Of a stretch of DNA of 64,000 nt, positions 1-8,131 are shown one piece after another. Position numbers and translations under genes: made by a program. A model generated the notes under the pieces. It was not told where the DNA came from and searched no databases. It saw only the letters and a list, made by a program, of their open reading frames with translations. Source of the stretch: Rhodopseudomonas faecalis (GTDB taxonomy: Bacteria > Pseudomonadota > Alphaproteobacteria > Rhizobiales > Xanthobacteraceae); NCBI RefSeq assembly GCF_003217325.1, contig NZ_QJTI01000013.1:42258-106257 (forward strand). Direction: 5' to 3'. Numbering within the stretch: the first letter of the stretch is position 1; each line of letters opens with the position of its first letter.

Positions 1-570
1 GACCATTCACAATCCCATCGAAGTACCGATCCGCCCGGTATCAGGCCGCTCGCGCCACGGGGGTCACGGCCAACGGCGCAATGATATCGCCTCATCGGCG
101 CCGACCGACTCGGCCGCCAGCCCGAATATCGGTCAAGCGGTCAAGCGGCTTGTCGTTCAGGAATGCCGGGAAACGCCCGCGTCACGCCGTCGCCCTGCTC
201 TCGTAGAGTGCTCTTTGCCAAAATAATGCACAAAGGCCGCTTCGCTTGACTGCAAATCGTGATGGGCCGAATAGTCGGATTCTTCGTCCGATCTTCGACG
301 CTGAGACGGTTCAGGACACGTATCTGACAAAGGGCTGTCTACGGATCCGGCCGGTTCGCGCCAGACTGTGCTGCCGGACACCTCCAAACTACCTTTCTTT
401 GCGGCCGCTTGGGTCGACAGCACCACGGCCGCTTCTCGACCGCCACGCTTGGGCGGGCTGCGCACGAACTGGGCCTGACATAGATTTGACGTAATACCAG
501 ACTGTTTCTTCTGTAAGAATGCCATGGCAATCATTTGTGGTGCGCGACTTCAATAATCTGGAGATCACCA
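1..570. other. No supportable gene; region upstream of mscL
   Basis: Short open frames exist on both strands, but none has a convincing ribosome binding site or a recognisable protein, and two overlap in opposite directions over 246-534. A 9-bp unit GGTCAAGCG is repeated in tandem near 133-150. The last 60 bases hold the mscL leader. It could be intergenic DNA or decayed sequence; the left end of the integrated element was not found here. Confidence 0.5.
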
Positions 571-981
571 ATGCTCGATGAATTCAAGAAGTTTGCATTA
601 CGCGGAAACGTCGTCGACTTGGCGGTCGGCGTGATCATCGGCGCCGCATTCGGCGCTATCGTAACATCTATTGTGAGCGACGTCATTATGCCCGTCATTG
701 GTGCAATTACCGGAGGTCTTGATTTTTCGAACTACTACACAGCTCTCTCTTCAAAGGTGCAGGCCGGCGTTTCCTACGCCGACGCGAAGAAACAGGGGGC
801 TGTGTTGGGGTGGGGTCAATTTCTCACGGTCACCCTCAATTTCGCGATCGTCGCGTGGGTACTATTTTTGGTAATCAAAGGAATGAACAGATTGAAGAAG
901 CAAGAACCGGTAACTGTTCCGGCTGGCCCCAGCGACGAAGTCAAATTGCTGATGGAAATCCGCGACCTGCTCAAGAAATAG
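571..981 (+). CDS. mscL: Large-conductance mechanosensitive channel MscL
   Basis: The 136-residue protein is the usual MscL length and opens with the family pattern [20 protein letters not shown], followed by TM1 (about residues 15-45, rich in G/A and ending SDVIMPVIG), a periplasmic loop (about 46-80), TM2 (about 82-104) and a charged cytoplasmic helix ending in EIRDLLKK. It forms a homopentameric inner-membrane pore that opens under membrane tension and releases solutes in hypo-osmotic shock. The start at 571 is chosen over an upstream in-frame ATG at 535 because GGAG at 560-563 is well spaced and the family N-terminus begins exactly there. It stands alone. Whether it is chromosomal or carried by the element is unclear. 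Confidence 0.95.
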   Translation: MLDEFKKFALRGNVVDLAVGVIIGAAFGAIVTSIVSDVIMPVIGAITGGLDFSNYYTALSSKVQAGVSYADAKKQGAVLGWGQFLTVTLNFAIVAWVLFLVIKGMNRLKKQEPVTVPAGPSDEVKLLMEIRDLLKK

Positions 982-1336
982 GTCAACTTTTAGAAAGGTC
1001 TCGGCAGACAGCGCGCTACATGGCACCAGATCTGATTAGGCTACGATTCTGGCTCGGCTTGGCGCATTCTCCATCTAAACCCGCAACTCGTCTTGAGGGC
1101 CATTTTGCAGCAATGGACAGCGAGGGCCGCGTCGCCGCCCCTCGAATTGTCGCTACAGCCCGTTCTCTTGATCCGAAGTGGCGGCACGGACCATTCCAGC
1201 AAACAATCCGAGCGCTTCATCCAAGCCATCTTTGCAGCCAATGGTGTTGTCTTGACAAGCCTCAACACGCCCGCCCCGATTGCGTATTTCTACCAAGTTG
1301 AACGATCGTTCTTGACGCTCTAGGCTTTCGTCGAAA
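982..1336. other. No supportable gene between mscL and the 1337 gene
   Basis: This stretch has open frames in several phases, but none has a plausible start with a ribosome binding site or a protein pattern I recognise. No strong hairpin or repeat stands out. Confidence 0.4.
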
Positions 1337-1558
1337 ATGGAAGCTGTGATGGTTTCTGGGTCGGTAGACTATTTGCGTGATACGGCGGAGCGTTGTCGTC
1401 AGTTGGCTGGCGTGACGGAGAGCCGGACGATGCTCCGCCTTCTCGCGCTGGCTGAGAGGTTGGACGATCTTTCACGGCAACAGACTGATCTTGTCCGCTG
1501 CGTCGCCGCCGGACATGAATATGGATCCAATTCAGTCAAACACCAGATCCGGGTTTGA
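1337..1558 (+). CDS. Small hypothetical protein of rhizobial type
   Basis: This encodes 73 residues with an N-terminal helix pattern YLRDTAERCRQLAG followed by a leucine-rich helix (TMLRLLALAERLDDL). Short proteins of this form (a 'tyrosine-x-x-x-AExCRxLA' helix, then a second amphipathic helix) are common and uncharacterised in Rhizobiales genomes. An alternative start is the Met at 1349. It stands alone, about 95 bp from the inverted-repeat end of the IS element, and its C-terminal part after residue 55 looks unstructured. No function can be assigned. Confidence 0.45.
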   Translation: MEAVMVSGSVDYLRDTAERCRQLAGVTESRTMLRLLALAERLDDLSRQQTDLVRCVAAGHEYGSNSVKHQIRV

Positions 1559-1652
1559 ATTGAACATCGAGATTCGTTCAACCATGACCTCGACCGACAC
1601 AACGGTCTGGCAGGTTTCGCACTGGAAGATCTTCGATCTATTCGAAATCCTG

Positions 1653-1678
1653 TGACCTGCTCCCGAACTTTCATCCAG
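1653..1678 (+). repeat. Terminal inverted repeat of the IS3 element, left end
   Basis: This begins TGACCTGCTCCCGAACTTTC. The complement of the right end begins TGACCTGCCCCTGAGTTTTT. The two share the first eight bases and most of the following positions, as expected for transposase-bound IS3 ends starting TG and ending CA. Confidence 0.75.
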
Positions 1679-2597
1679 TCACGGTTAGAGCCTCGGCGGT
1701 TTGTACGCCGTGGGGCGTGGGTTGAGCAACGGGCGATCGGCGGAGCTGGTCGGTGTTGCGGAGCCGATCGCCCGTTGCAGTGAAGGTGGCGGCATAAGCC
1801 GTCGGTGTGAGATAGCCGAGCGCCGAGTGTGGGCGTTCGTTGTTATAGTCGGTGACCCAGGCGGCGATCTTGGCGCGGGCGTCGTCGAGGTCGAAGAACA
1901 GCGTCTCGTTGAGCAGTTCGTCGCGCATCCGGCCGTTGAAACTCTCGACGAAGCCGTTCTGCATCGGTTTGCCGGGCGCGATGAAATGCCAGTCGGCTTT
2001 GCTGTCCTGACACCAGGCGAGCATGGCGTTGCAGGTGAACTCGGTGCCGTGATCGGACACGATCATGCCCGGCTTGCCGTGCCGTTCGACGATCGCGGTC
2101 AGTTCGCGGGCCACCCGTCGGCCGGAGATCGAGGTGTCCGGGATGGCGCCGAGGCAGGTCTTCGTCACGTCGTCGACGATGTTGAGGACGCGGAAGCGCC
2201 GGCCGTTGGCAAACTGGTCGTGGACGAAATCGATCGACCAGCGTGCGTTCGGCTGGGCCTCGACCAAGATCGGCGCCCGCGTGCCCACGGCCTTGCGCCG
2301 GGCCCGCCGTTTGCGCACGCAAAGCCCTTCCTCGCGATACAGCCGGTGGATGCGATTGAGGCCCGATCGTTCGCCCTCCCGGCGCAGCAGCACGAACAGC
2401 CGGCGGTAGCCGAACCGCCGCCGCTCGTTGGCCAAATCGCGCAAGCGGGCCCGCAGCTCGGTGTCGGGTGGCCGACGGGATCGATAGCGGACCATCTTGC
2501 GGTCCGCGCCGACGATCCGGCAGGCCCGCCGCTCCGACAGGTCCATGACGGACTGAAGGTGCGCGACGCCCTCGCGCTTGGCGACGGGCCCTACCAT
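1671..2597 (-). CDS. IS3-family transposase OrfB (DDE integrase domain)
   Basis: This 308-residue phase is the catalytic half of the IS3 transposase. An N-terminal HTH_21-like region (about 40-100, with [16 protein letters not shown]) precedes an rve integrase core whose acidic triad can be read as D123 (WSIDFVHD), D182 (SDHGTEF) and E218 (FVESFNG); the D-to-E gap is 35 residues, the canonical spacing. A C-terminal [11 protein letters not shown] motif is also typical. It overlaps orfA by 7 bp and is expected to be made mostly as an OrfAB fusion by -1 frameshifting on the A-run at 2597-2603. All key residues are present, so it may be active. Confidence 0.92.
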   Translation of the reverse strand: MVGPVAKREGVAHLQSVMDLSERRACRIVGADRKMVRYRSRRPPDTELRARLRDLANERRRFGYRRLFVLLRREGERSGLNRIHRLYREEGLCVRKRRARRKAVGTRAPILVEAQPNARWSIDFVHDQFANGRRFRVLNIVDDVTKTCLGAIPDTSISGRRVARELTAIVERHGKPGMIVSDHGTEFTCNAMLAWCQDSKADWHFIAPGKPMQNGFVESFNGRMRDELLNETLFFDLDDARAKIAAWVTDYNNERPHSALGYLTPTAYAATFTATGDRLRNTDQLRRSPVAQPTPHGVQTAEALTVTG

Positions 2598-2857
2598 TTT
2601 TTTGACAGAAGCTCGCGCAGTGCGGCCGCATCCAGCATCTGCTCGGCCAGCAGCTTCTTCAGCTTGGCGTTCTCCTCCTCCAGAGCCTTCAGCCGCTTCG
2701 CTTCGGAGACGTCCATCCCGCCGAATTTGGCCTTCCAGTTATAAAACGTCGCCTCCGAGATCCCGTGCTTGCGCGCCAGATCGGCGGTCTTGGCGCCGGC
2801 CTCGTGCTCCTTCAGCACCGCAATGATCTGCTCTTCCGTAAACCTTGCTCGCTTCAT
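2591..2857 (-). CDS. IS3-family transposase OrfA (HTH)
   Basis: This encodes 88 residues starting [20 protein letters not shown], the typical HTH_8/InsE-type domain ([20 protein letters not shown]), followed by a leucine-heptad region (about residues 52-75) used for OrfA multimerisation. I chose the Met at 2857 because the family begins at MKR; an upstream in-frame ATG at 2893 would add 12 unrelated residues. The frame closes as SKKW-stop right after the A7 run where the ribosome can slip -1 into OrfB. Confidence 0.92.
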   Translation of the reverse strand: MKRARFTEEQIIAVLKEHEAGAKTADLARKHGISEATFYNWKAKFGGMDVSEAKRLKALEEENAKLKKLLAEQMLDAAALRELLSKKW

Positions 2858-2894
2858 CAGTCCGTCCTCGTCAGGGCCGGACTCTAACTCCAAC

Positions 2895-2920
2895 TGGGGG
2901 AAAAACTCAGGGGCAGGTCA
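2895..2920 (-). repeat. Terminal inverted repeat of the IS3 element, right end
   Basis: This is the partner of the repeat at 1653. On the plus strand it ends CTCAGGGGCAGGTCA at 2920. It marks the junction with the flanking zinc-ribbon gene remnant. Confidence 0.75.
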
Positions 2921-3099
2921 ACGTTCGGCGCCGCTCTGAATGCTATCGGTGCAATGACGAGATCCCGGCCGGAACATCCTGCATCGCAATACCCAAGCTT
3001 GGGGGCGCCTTCACGACCGAGCGCCGCGTATGCGTCACCTGCTACGAAGCGATCTTGAAGCAGACGGCCGACGACTTGGACGAACTGCGTCAGCTCTAG
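2921..3099 (+). pseudogene. 5'-truncated zinc-ribbon protein gene, cut by the IS3 element
   Basis: The readable part encodes about 60 residues with two cysteine pairs (CYRC and CVTC) about 26 residues apart, the spacing of a small zinc ribbon, between the remains of an arginine-rich start (RRRSE) and a helical C-terminus. The frame has no start codon between the IS terminus and the first cysteine; it stays open only by running into the IS, so the native start was probably removed. The stop at 3097-3099 overlaps the AGGAGG ribosome binding site of the next gene, which implies the two were co-transcribed. Confidence 0.6.
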
Positions 3100-3110
3100 G
3101 AGGAACAGAG

Positions 3111-3587
3111 ATGGGAGATGGCTATAATCTCCAGCAGCTCAAGGCGCACATCCTTCCCCTGAGCAATGCGGGAAGCTGGGACGTCGCCGTCAAGGAATGG
3201 AGCCTGGTCGGCATCCATGAAGCTGATGAGCCAGAGGCATGTCCGTGTGGACACTTCCCCATCATAGAAATGTGCTCCATCCACAATCGTGTCACCGGCC
3301 ACTCGACAGAGGTAGGCAACATCTGCGTGAAGCGGTTTCTCGGGTTACGATCCGACCTGATCTTCACCGCCATCAAACGAATTCGGAAAGACCCAGACAA
3401 GAGCCTGAACGCCGACGCGATCGCTTTTTTCCATGAGCGACGCGTGCTCAATGAGTGGGAATACAATTTCTGCCAGAACACGATGCGCCTTCGAAGTCTG
3501 ACCTCGGCCCAACTCGGCAAGCGTCGTGACATCAACCGCAAAGTTCTCGCAGCCATCGAAAAGCGCGGATTTCAGGGGCCGCAGTAG
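3111..3587 (+). CDS. Hypothetical protein with Cys-rich N-terminal region
   Basis: This encodes 158 residues starting MGDGYNLQQLKAHILPLSNA, preceded by AGGAGG at 3098-3103. Residues about 40-75 hold CPCGHFPIIEMCSIHN, then TGHSTEVGNICVKRFLGL, a four-cysteine/histidine cluster that could bind zinc; the C-terminal half is helical and basic. I have seen this pattern in uncharacterised plasmid, phage and accessory proteins but cannot assign a function. It follows the truncated zinc-ribbon gene within 11 bp, so the two form one transcription unit whose promoter may have been replaced by the IS. Confidence 0.7.
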   Translation: MGDGYNLQQLKAHILPLSNAGSWDVAVKEWSLVGIHEADEPEACPCGHFPIIEMCSIHNRVTGHSTEVGNICVKRFLGLRSDLIFTAIKRIRKDPDKSLNADAIAFFHERRVLNEWEYNFCQNTMRLRSLTSAQLGKRRDINRKVLAAIEKRGFQGPQ

Positions 3588-3759
3588 CGAGCGAGTGACG
3601 GCAAATGAAGAGCCGCGTGCAGTCGCCAAGGTTTTACCAACTATCGCAGTCATTCGACCGATTTTCGCTCTCTCGCGGTCTTCGGTCGCGCCATCATTCA
3701 TGTAGGCCCCAGTTTCGATCAGGGTCATTACGTCGATTGTCGGCCTCCGGCGGGACTGT

Positions 3760-4296
3760 CTAGGAGTGCCGGACCTGACCATCCGATCCTGTCCAGTCAA
3801 ACCGGACCCGCCAACCGGTGCTCTTCCCGCTGTTGCTCTTATAACCGATGACCTGCTTATGCACCGTGATGCCTGCCAACACCATCGAACCTGATCCAGT
3901 GCCAATATTGGCGATAAACACGCTGTCGATCAGACGGTGATCCATCAGATCGCGTTCCAGAATGAGCAATGGGTTTTTGACCGCTTGCTCCCTCCTCCTT
4001 CTCTCCGCGAGCTGCTCCCTAAGTTTGTCTCCTTCGGCAAGATAAGCTTCTGCTTCCGGCGCATCCGTTGGCGTGCAGCCTCTCTTCATCGGAAGGCGCC
4101 CGTCCTTGTAGGCCGACAGGATCGCCGCGGCCGCATCAGGACCAACCTCGAGAACGAGATCGAGCCAGTTCCTTTCGCGCATGTAGATGTCGGCGCGCTC
4201 AGCTTTCGACAGAGCACCTCCTTCAAGGACGAGCTTTCTCGTCTTAATGGGCATGATGCCAGGCAGGCCAGCAAGGAAGTCCGTAAGAGAGCGCAT
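3760..4296 (-). CDS. Hypothetical protein (178 aa)
   Basis: The N-terminus MRSLTDFLAGLPGIMPIKTR is followed by a helical, charged middle (about 25-110, with EAEAYLAEGDKLREQLAERRRRE likely forming a coiled coil) and a beta-rich C-terminus (about 118-178, VFIANIGTGSGSMVLAGITVHKQ). An AGGAAT sequence lies upstream of the ATG at 4296; a second Met at residue 15 is possible. No known family is recognised. It points the same way as the AbiE-linked operon but is downstream of it by 77 bp, so it could be its fifth gene. Confidence 0.55.
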   Translation of the reverse strand: MRSLTDFLAGLPGIMPIKTRKLVLEGGALSKAERADIYMRERNWLDLVLEVGPDAAAAILSAYKDGRLPMKRGCTPTDAPEAEAYLAEGDKLREQLAERRRREQAVKNPLLILERDLMDHRLIDSVFIANIGTGSGSMVLAGITVHKQVIGYKSNSGKSTGWRVRFDWTGSDGQVRHS

Positions 4297-4372
4297 CGCC
4301 GATTCCTATTAAATCATTCGTAGGCCGCTAGAGCGGCCGATGTATTATTGCTGTCGATCCAACAAGACCGCG

Positions 4373-5545
4373 TCAGCCTTCGCCCCCCAGAGTCAGGCTC
4401 GTCCAATCCGGAAAACTGCCACGCTGCAGGATGGCTTGCACGACACGGACAACAAGCTGATCGGCGAGATCGAGATCGACCTTGGACTTCGGCGGAAGCA
4501 CACCCGAGTGGACCGCGTCCGACCGGGCTTTATATAGATGCTTCATCTCATCGAAGATCTTGGTGCGCTCGGCGGCGCCCTCACCCAAGAGCCAGGCAGC
4601 GCGACTGCCAATCTTATAGGCGATTTCGGTATTCGACGTTCCAAGATCGTGCATCAGCACGATTTCCGCGGCCATGCCCAAATCGAGAGCGCGGTCGACA
4701 GGATGGATTGCCAGCCGAGAGCGCCCGAGCCGGTCGATTGCACGGGTAAGACTATCTCCCTCGGCGAATGCCGCGAGCTGCCCAAATACGGTCTTGATCA
4801 TCGCCATGTCCGCTGGGAAAGCCACGAGCGGGTGAGCCGCAAACGGACGGCCTGACATCGTGCCACCAGCCGACAGCAAGGCGCGGCGATCCGACAGAAT
4901 TACCGACATCGGCAACTCGACCCCGCCGCTGGAGCCAAGCAAACAGGCGAGCCGGAAACGGCGGCGGATTGCATCACGCGCCGATGAGGCGGGCTGTGTC
5001 ATGCTGGTCCCGGCTGGCCCATTTGCGTCATCCGGTTGTTGCTCGAAGGCTGGCGTTACCTTGTAGGACTGGATGAGGAAGCCGGTTCCGGTGGGCATGC
5101 TCGGCCACGAATATCGCCAAGGGTAGTCGAAGGCACTGAAGATGTCGGCCGCCGGCGGCACAAGGCGAACACCGTCGCCCAATTCACATGGCTCGTTGAT
5201 TTCGATGCCAAGCACCGGAGAGACGTCCTCGTAGATCGCGGCATTCCGCGCCACTTCGTCCGTGAACAGTGCAACGATGTCTTCCGGCGCTATTTTTTCG
5301 ACGAGCCGGTCAATCGCCCATTCACCGAAGCGGCCCCCGACGACAGAGCCACCGCCGTCACCACTGAACACCCAACACGTCGCGAAATCGGAGAACGGCT
5401 CCGCACGCGAGAGATATTGATCGACGCGGTGCTTCGCCTCGCCGCGCCAGAGTGAATAGTCGCTGCCGCGGTGAATCTCGGCGAGTTCTCCAGCGATCTC
5501 GCGCAGGAAGGCTACCGCGTCGGGTGTAGTGTCCGCTCTGCTCAT
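4373..5545 (-). CDS. Apea-type HEPN domain protein
   Basis: This encodes 390 residues. Near the C-terminus (about 350-362) is LYKARSDAVHSG, which matches the R-x4-H signature of Apea-like HEPN domains (usual form lYxxRSxivHG); R-x4-H is the catalytic motif of HEPN ribonucleases. The N-terminal two thirds (about 1-300) is an unassigned mixed domain resembling the long N-terminal parts of Apea proteins. I chose MSRADT at 5545 because its ATG overlaps the TGA of the upstream gene (ATGA), giving translational coupling. It is the last gene of the antitoxin-toxin operon, so a role as an RNA-cutting effector or its partner is plausible but inferred. Confidence 0.7.
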   Translation of the reverse strand: MSRADTTPDAVAFLREIAGELAEIHRGSDYSLWRGEAKHRVDQYLSRAEPFSDFATCWVFSGDGGGSVVGGRFGEWAIDRLVEKIAPEDIVALFTDEVARNAAIYEDVSPVLGIEINEPCELGDGVRLVPPAADIFSAFDYPWRYSWPSMPTGTGFLIQSYKVTPAFEQQPDDANGPAGTSMTQPASSARDAIRRRFRLACLLGSSGGVELPMSVILSDRRALLSAGGTMSGRPFAAHPLVAFPADMAMIKTVFGQLAAFAEGDSLTRAIDRLGRSRLAIHPVDRALDLGMAAEIVLMHDLGTSNTEIAYKIGSRAAWLLGEGAAERTKIFDEMKHLYKARSDAVHSGVLPPKSKVDLDLADQLVVRVVQAILQRGSFPDWTSLTLGGEG

Positions 5546-6375
5546 TCCTCGTCCCACCGATCGCGGTTCACGTCGACGAAGCCGGCCGGGTAGCCCCGAG
5601 CCATGACGCCGAAGTTGGGCTCGCCTTCACTATGAACGGCGAGGATATGCTCAGGACCGAGCGGCTGATGTGTGTAGAGGTCGAACGCATGTTTGCCCGG
5701 CCGGCAGCCGAGCAACCGGCCATAAGTGGCAACCACTGCCTCAGCCGCCGAATAACCATGACGGGAATGGGCGAGCGGCATGGCAATCTCCAGGACACGC
5801 GGCCGACCGATCTTCTTCAGCATGTCCTGAAGTGCCGCGTCTCGCTGCCAGAAATAGGCTGACTCGCCGCCCCAGCTCTCGAGGAGCAATTCAACGCCGC
5901 TGTCTTCGACGTCGACGGGATGCGAGACCATCCAGAACTTGTTGGAGCGGGAGTCGAGCTGATCGCTTTGGTACGGGCTGTCGGCGAACAAGCGATCTGC
6001 GACCTTTTGGCTGAATGCGCCAGCAGCGACTTGCGCCGCGAAACGTGATCGGATGGTGTCGAAGCTGGATGGATAAATGCCGCCCTGTCGAAGAGCGCCG
6101 ACTTCCGCGTCGGTCAGGCGGGTATAGTGCCAAGCGCGGATCGTGCGGCCTTCCATCAGCCGCATGATATGCTCCTTCACCCACATGAACTCGCCCGCAT
6201 AAGGATTCTCGGGATAGGGCATGGTGCGATCGGAGGCCTCACGCTCCAGCCATTGGCGGCGCGAGGTGAGCATGTAATCGCGGATGACATCTGTGTGGGC
6301 GTCGAGGTCGCCGCGCAACGCGCTGTCGAAGGTTTCGACGTCCCAGACGTCAATGATGGCGACGCTCTCGGTCAT
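5542..6375 (-). CDS. Unknown protein coupled to AbiE; possible ADP-ribosyltransferase-like fold
   Basis: This encodes 277 residues. Residues about 80-100 read RAWHYTRLTDAEVGALRQGG, which resembles the HYT start of several ADP-ribosyltransferase-like enzymes and related 'HYTRLT' proteins. It is followed by helices, a tryptophan-rich strand (ESWGGESAYFW, about 166-176) and a strand region ending LEIAMPLAHSRHG. No full NAD-binding signature can be read, so the fold assignment is weak. It overlaps the toxin gene by ATGA (6372-6375) and the HEPN gene by ATGA (5542-5545). Such tight coupling argues that the product works with its neighbours. Confidence 0.55.
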   Translation of the reverse strand: MTESVAIIDVWDVETFDSALRGDLDAHTDVIRDYMLTSRRQWLEREASDRTMPYPENPYAGEFMWVKEHIMRLMEGRTIRAWHYTRLTDAEVGALRQGGIYPSSFDTIRSRFAAQVAAGAFSQKVADRLFADSPYQSDQLDSRSNKFWMVSHPVDVEDSGVELLLESWGGESAYFWQRDAALQDMLKKIGRPRVLEIAMPLAHSRHGYSAAEAVVATYGRLLGCRPGKHAFDLYTHQPLGPEHILAVHSEGEPNFGVMARGYPAGFVDVNRDRWDEE

Positions 6376-7250
6376 GCCTCACTCCCGTTTCTTGCTACGA
6401 TCCGCGCGCATGACGGGCCGACCAACCCCCAAACCTTTTCGATGATCGATTCCAGCGAAACAGCGTCGAGTTCGAGCGATGCGGCGTAAGCGCGCCATTG
6501 CCGCTGCTTCCCTTCGTCGCCAAACATCTCGGCTGAGAGGCCTGGGGGGCATTCCTTCGGAATCGGCGTCCGCCGGCGCTCGAACGTCGCGCGGATGGCC
6601 GCATCCAGATCGTCAGCGGAAATGTCGATCGCGCGCGGGATCGCCCACAGGTCGTAATAATCCTTCATGCGTCCGTTGAGGACGCCAAGCGCCACCATGG
6701 CCTGGAATTTCTCGGCAATCACCGTGGCGGGCGGATAGGAACGAACCTGCGGAGCGGGAAAATCCAGCAGGGTCGGATAGTCGAGCCGCTGCGTCGCATC
6801 GGCCATAGCGTCTCCGAAGCCGATGTCGATTGTGACGGGGATGCGCGTTCTTTCGAGATAGGCAGCGGTCTTGATGCGAATGCCGCCATATTCCATCTCC
6901 TCTCGAATGACGGTCGCAGCGAGCGCATCGATGTCGAAGGCGAGTCCATCGTCGCTCGCGATCGCCATGATCTCTCCGAAGTCGGCAATCAGGCCGTCAG
7001 GATCAGCGTCCCCGTGTCCGAGAAAGTCCGCATCCCGCGTCACCCGATTGTCGTCGGCCACCCAGACCGTGACCAGCATGCCGCCTTTCAGGACGAAGCG
7101 GTCCCGATGCGCTGAGATCGACAGGCGGTAGAGCAGCCGTTCAAGCGCGAACCGCACCAGCAGGATGTCGAAAGCGCGACCTTCTTTCCGGGCGATATTG
7201 AGCAGCCGGTCCTTGACCGACTTCGCCATATTCGTCGGTGCTTTAGCCAT
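6372..7250 (-). CDS. AbiEii/AbiGii-family nucleotidyltransferase toxin
   Basis: The 292-residue protein carries the family hallmarks: KGGMLV (residues 55-60, the GG nucleotide-binding turn), the metal-binding pair D73-A-D75 in TRDADFLG, EKFQAMVALG (about 180-190) and GRMKDYYDLW (about 192-201) with the conserved lysine/aspartate. AbiEii proteins are DNA polymerase-beta-like nucleotidyltransferases acting as bacteriostatic toxins of type IV toxin-antitoxin and phage-abortive systems. The gene overlaps the antitoxin gene by 8 bp and the next gene by 4 bp. All motifs are intact, so it is probably active. Confidence 0.88.
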   Translation of the reverse strand: MAKAPTNMAKSVKDRLLNIARKEGRAFDILLVRFALERLLYRLSISAHRDRFVLKGGMLVTVWVADDNRVTRDADFLGHGDADPDGLIADFGEIMAIASDDGLAFDIDALAATVIREEMEYGGIRIKTAAYLERTRIPVTIDIGFGDAMADATQRLDYPTLLDFPAPQVRSYPPATVIAEKFQAMVALGVLNGRMKDYYDLWAIPRAIDISADDLDAAIRATFERRRTPIPKECPPGLSAEMFGDEGKQRQWRAYAASLELDAVSLESIIEKVWGLVGPSCARIVARNGSEA

Positions 7251-7863
7251 TGGAAGTGAGCGCCTCGATATAGGGTTGCATCACCTTCCAGGCGCCGCCG
7301 GCCTTCGCGGCCTGGGCGATAGCGCTCGGAGTTGCCTTGTGTTGCTGGAGGGCGGCGCGCAGACCTTCTATAGCGACTGATCGATCGACCAGTTTGGGGT
7401 TTCGGAACAGGTCGGCAAGAGTCTTCGGGATCGAATAGACCGGGACGTCGATGCCAGCGATCGCATGATGCTCGATGCCCTGGCGCAGATAGGATTCCGT
7501 GAAACGGACCATGCGCAGCGGCGGATAAGACTGCACGGGCGCCCAATCGCTCGTCCCGATCGCCATCCAAACCCGCCGTGGCATCTGGTCGGTCAGTCCA
7601 TGGAAGGCGAGAGCCGATACCAGAGCGACCACGCCTTTGGGGACGCGCATGGCGGCTTCGGCGAGGATCTGGTTCTCTTCGACTTCCGCGCCACGCTTCT
7701 GATAAACCCCGCGCGAGATACGCTCGACTTCACCGCTCTCGACGGCGCGCGCGATCGTTTGCGCGCTGATGCCAGCCTCACGCAGTTCATGCGCGTGCAT
7801 CATACTGCGCGCTTCGAGCAGGCTTCTGAGCTTCGCCTTTTGCGAATCTTGCGCCGAGGGCAT
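7243..7863 (-). CDS. AbiEi-type antitoxin / transcriptional regulator
   Basis: The 206-residue protein has an N-terminal winged-helix region (about 10-55: ELREAGISAQTIARAVESGEVERISRG, ending GVYQ) of the AbiEi_4 type, then a C-terminal domain beginning LAEAAMRVPKGVVALVSALAFHGL and containing VYSIPKTLADLF. AbiEi proteins repress their own operon and neutralise AbiEii without a protein-protein complex (type IV). It is first in a four-gene minus-strand operon; the 268 bp between its start and the divergent DUF932 gene would carry both promoters. The antitoxin-first order is the family norm. Confidence 0.85.
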   Translation of the reverse strand: MPSAQDSQKAKLRSLLEARSMMHAHELREAGISAQTIARAVESGEVERISRGVYQKRGAEVEENQILAEAAMRVPKGVVALVSALAFHGLTDQMPRRVWMAIGTSDWAPVQSYPPLRMVRFTESYLRQGIEHHAIAGIDVPVYSIPKTLADLFRNPKLVDRSVAIEGLRAALQQHKATPSAIAQAAKAGGAWKVMQPYIEALTSNG

Positions 7864-8047
7864 GTTACAAATCCTCTAATCGGCCGCGATCTTATCAGAG
7901 GTTTTGTCACATGTCATCCCCAATGCGATTTTCTGACGTATTTCAATCAGGTCGATGTGAACGAGCCTGGAGGGGAAAGCCTTCCCCTACGGCCGAGCCG
8001 AGGTCTCGGCCGACCCCTTCTACGGGGTGCCCCCGCAACGCCCCGAG

Positions 8048-8131
8048 AAGAGTGAGAGTGGGGATCGGAGATCCATGACGGGTTGAGTGTCGAGAGAGAG
8101 GCTCCCGGCGCCCGTCATGGAGTTTGGTCTC
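8048..8131 (+). ncRNA. Structured leader (type A, copy 1) before the DUF932 gene
   Basis: This 84-base leader aligns over its length with the one before parB (9415-9497): both start AAGAGTGAGAG, share RTGACGRGTT and TCGAGRGAGAGGCTCYCGGC, and end in GGAG before the ATG. A stem pairs GACGGG (8077-8082) with CCCGTC (8111-8116); in the parB copy it is GACGAG/CTCGTC, a compensatory change. Upstream (about 7960-8045) lie further hairpins, for example GGCCGAG/CTCGGCC. A role as a regulatory RNA or translational control element is inferred. Confidence 0.5.

Larger units (their letters stand above)
1653..2920 (-). mobile_element. IS3-family insertion sequence (complete)
   Basis: The element is about 1,268 bp, bounded by imperfect terminal inverted repeats that begin TGACCTGC on both strands. 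It carries overlapping orfA and orfB on the minus strand with an A7 slippery run at the junction, the standard IS3 layout. The flanks (cctg on the left, acgt on the right) do not form an obvious 3-4 bp target duplication. On the right the element abuts the start-less reading frame of a zinc-ribbon gene. Confidence 0.88.

Noticed and set aside
1..40. Possible left attachment site resembling the guaA end (ATTCACAATCCCATCGA)
   Set aside because: Similarity to the guaA 3' end (TCATTCCCACTCGATCG) is too weak and gapped to call a repeat.
133..150. Tandem GGTCAAGCG as a possible attachment or CRISPR-like repeat
   Set aside because: Only two copies, no spacers, and no match to the guaA end beyond a few bases.
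157..534. A 125-residue minus-strand open frame before mscL
   Set aside because: No recognisable domain and composition unlike a gene; overlaps other frames with equal support.
1701..2744. A 347-residue plus-strand open frame across the IS3 element
   Set aside because: It is antisense to the transposase and crosses orfA and orfB; no family resemblance.
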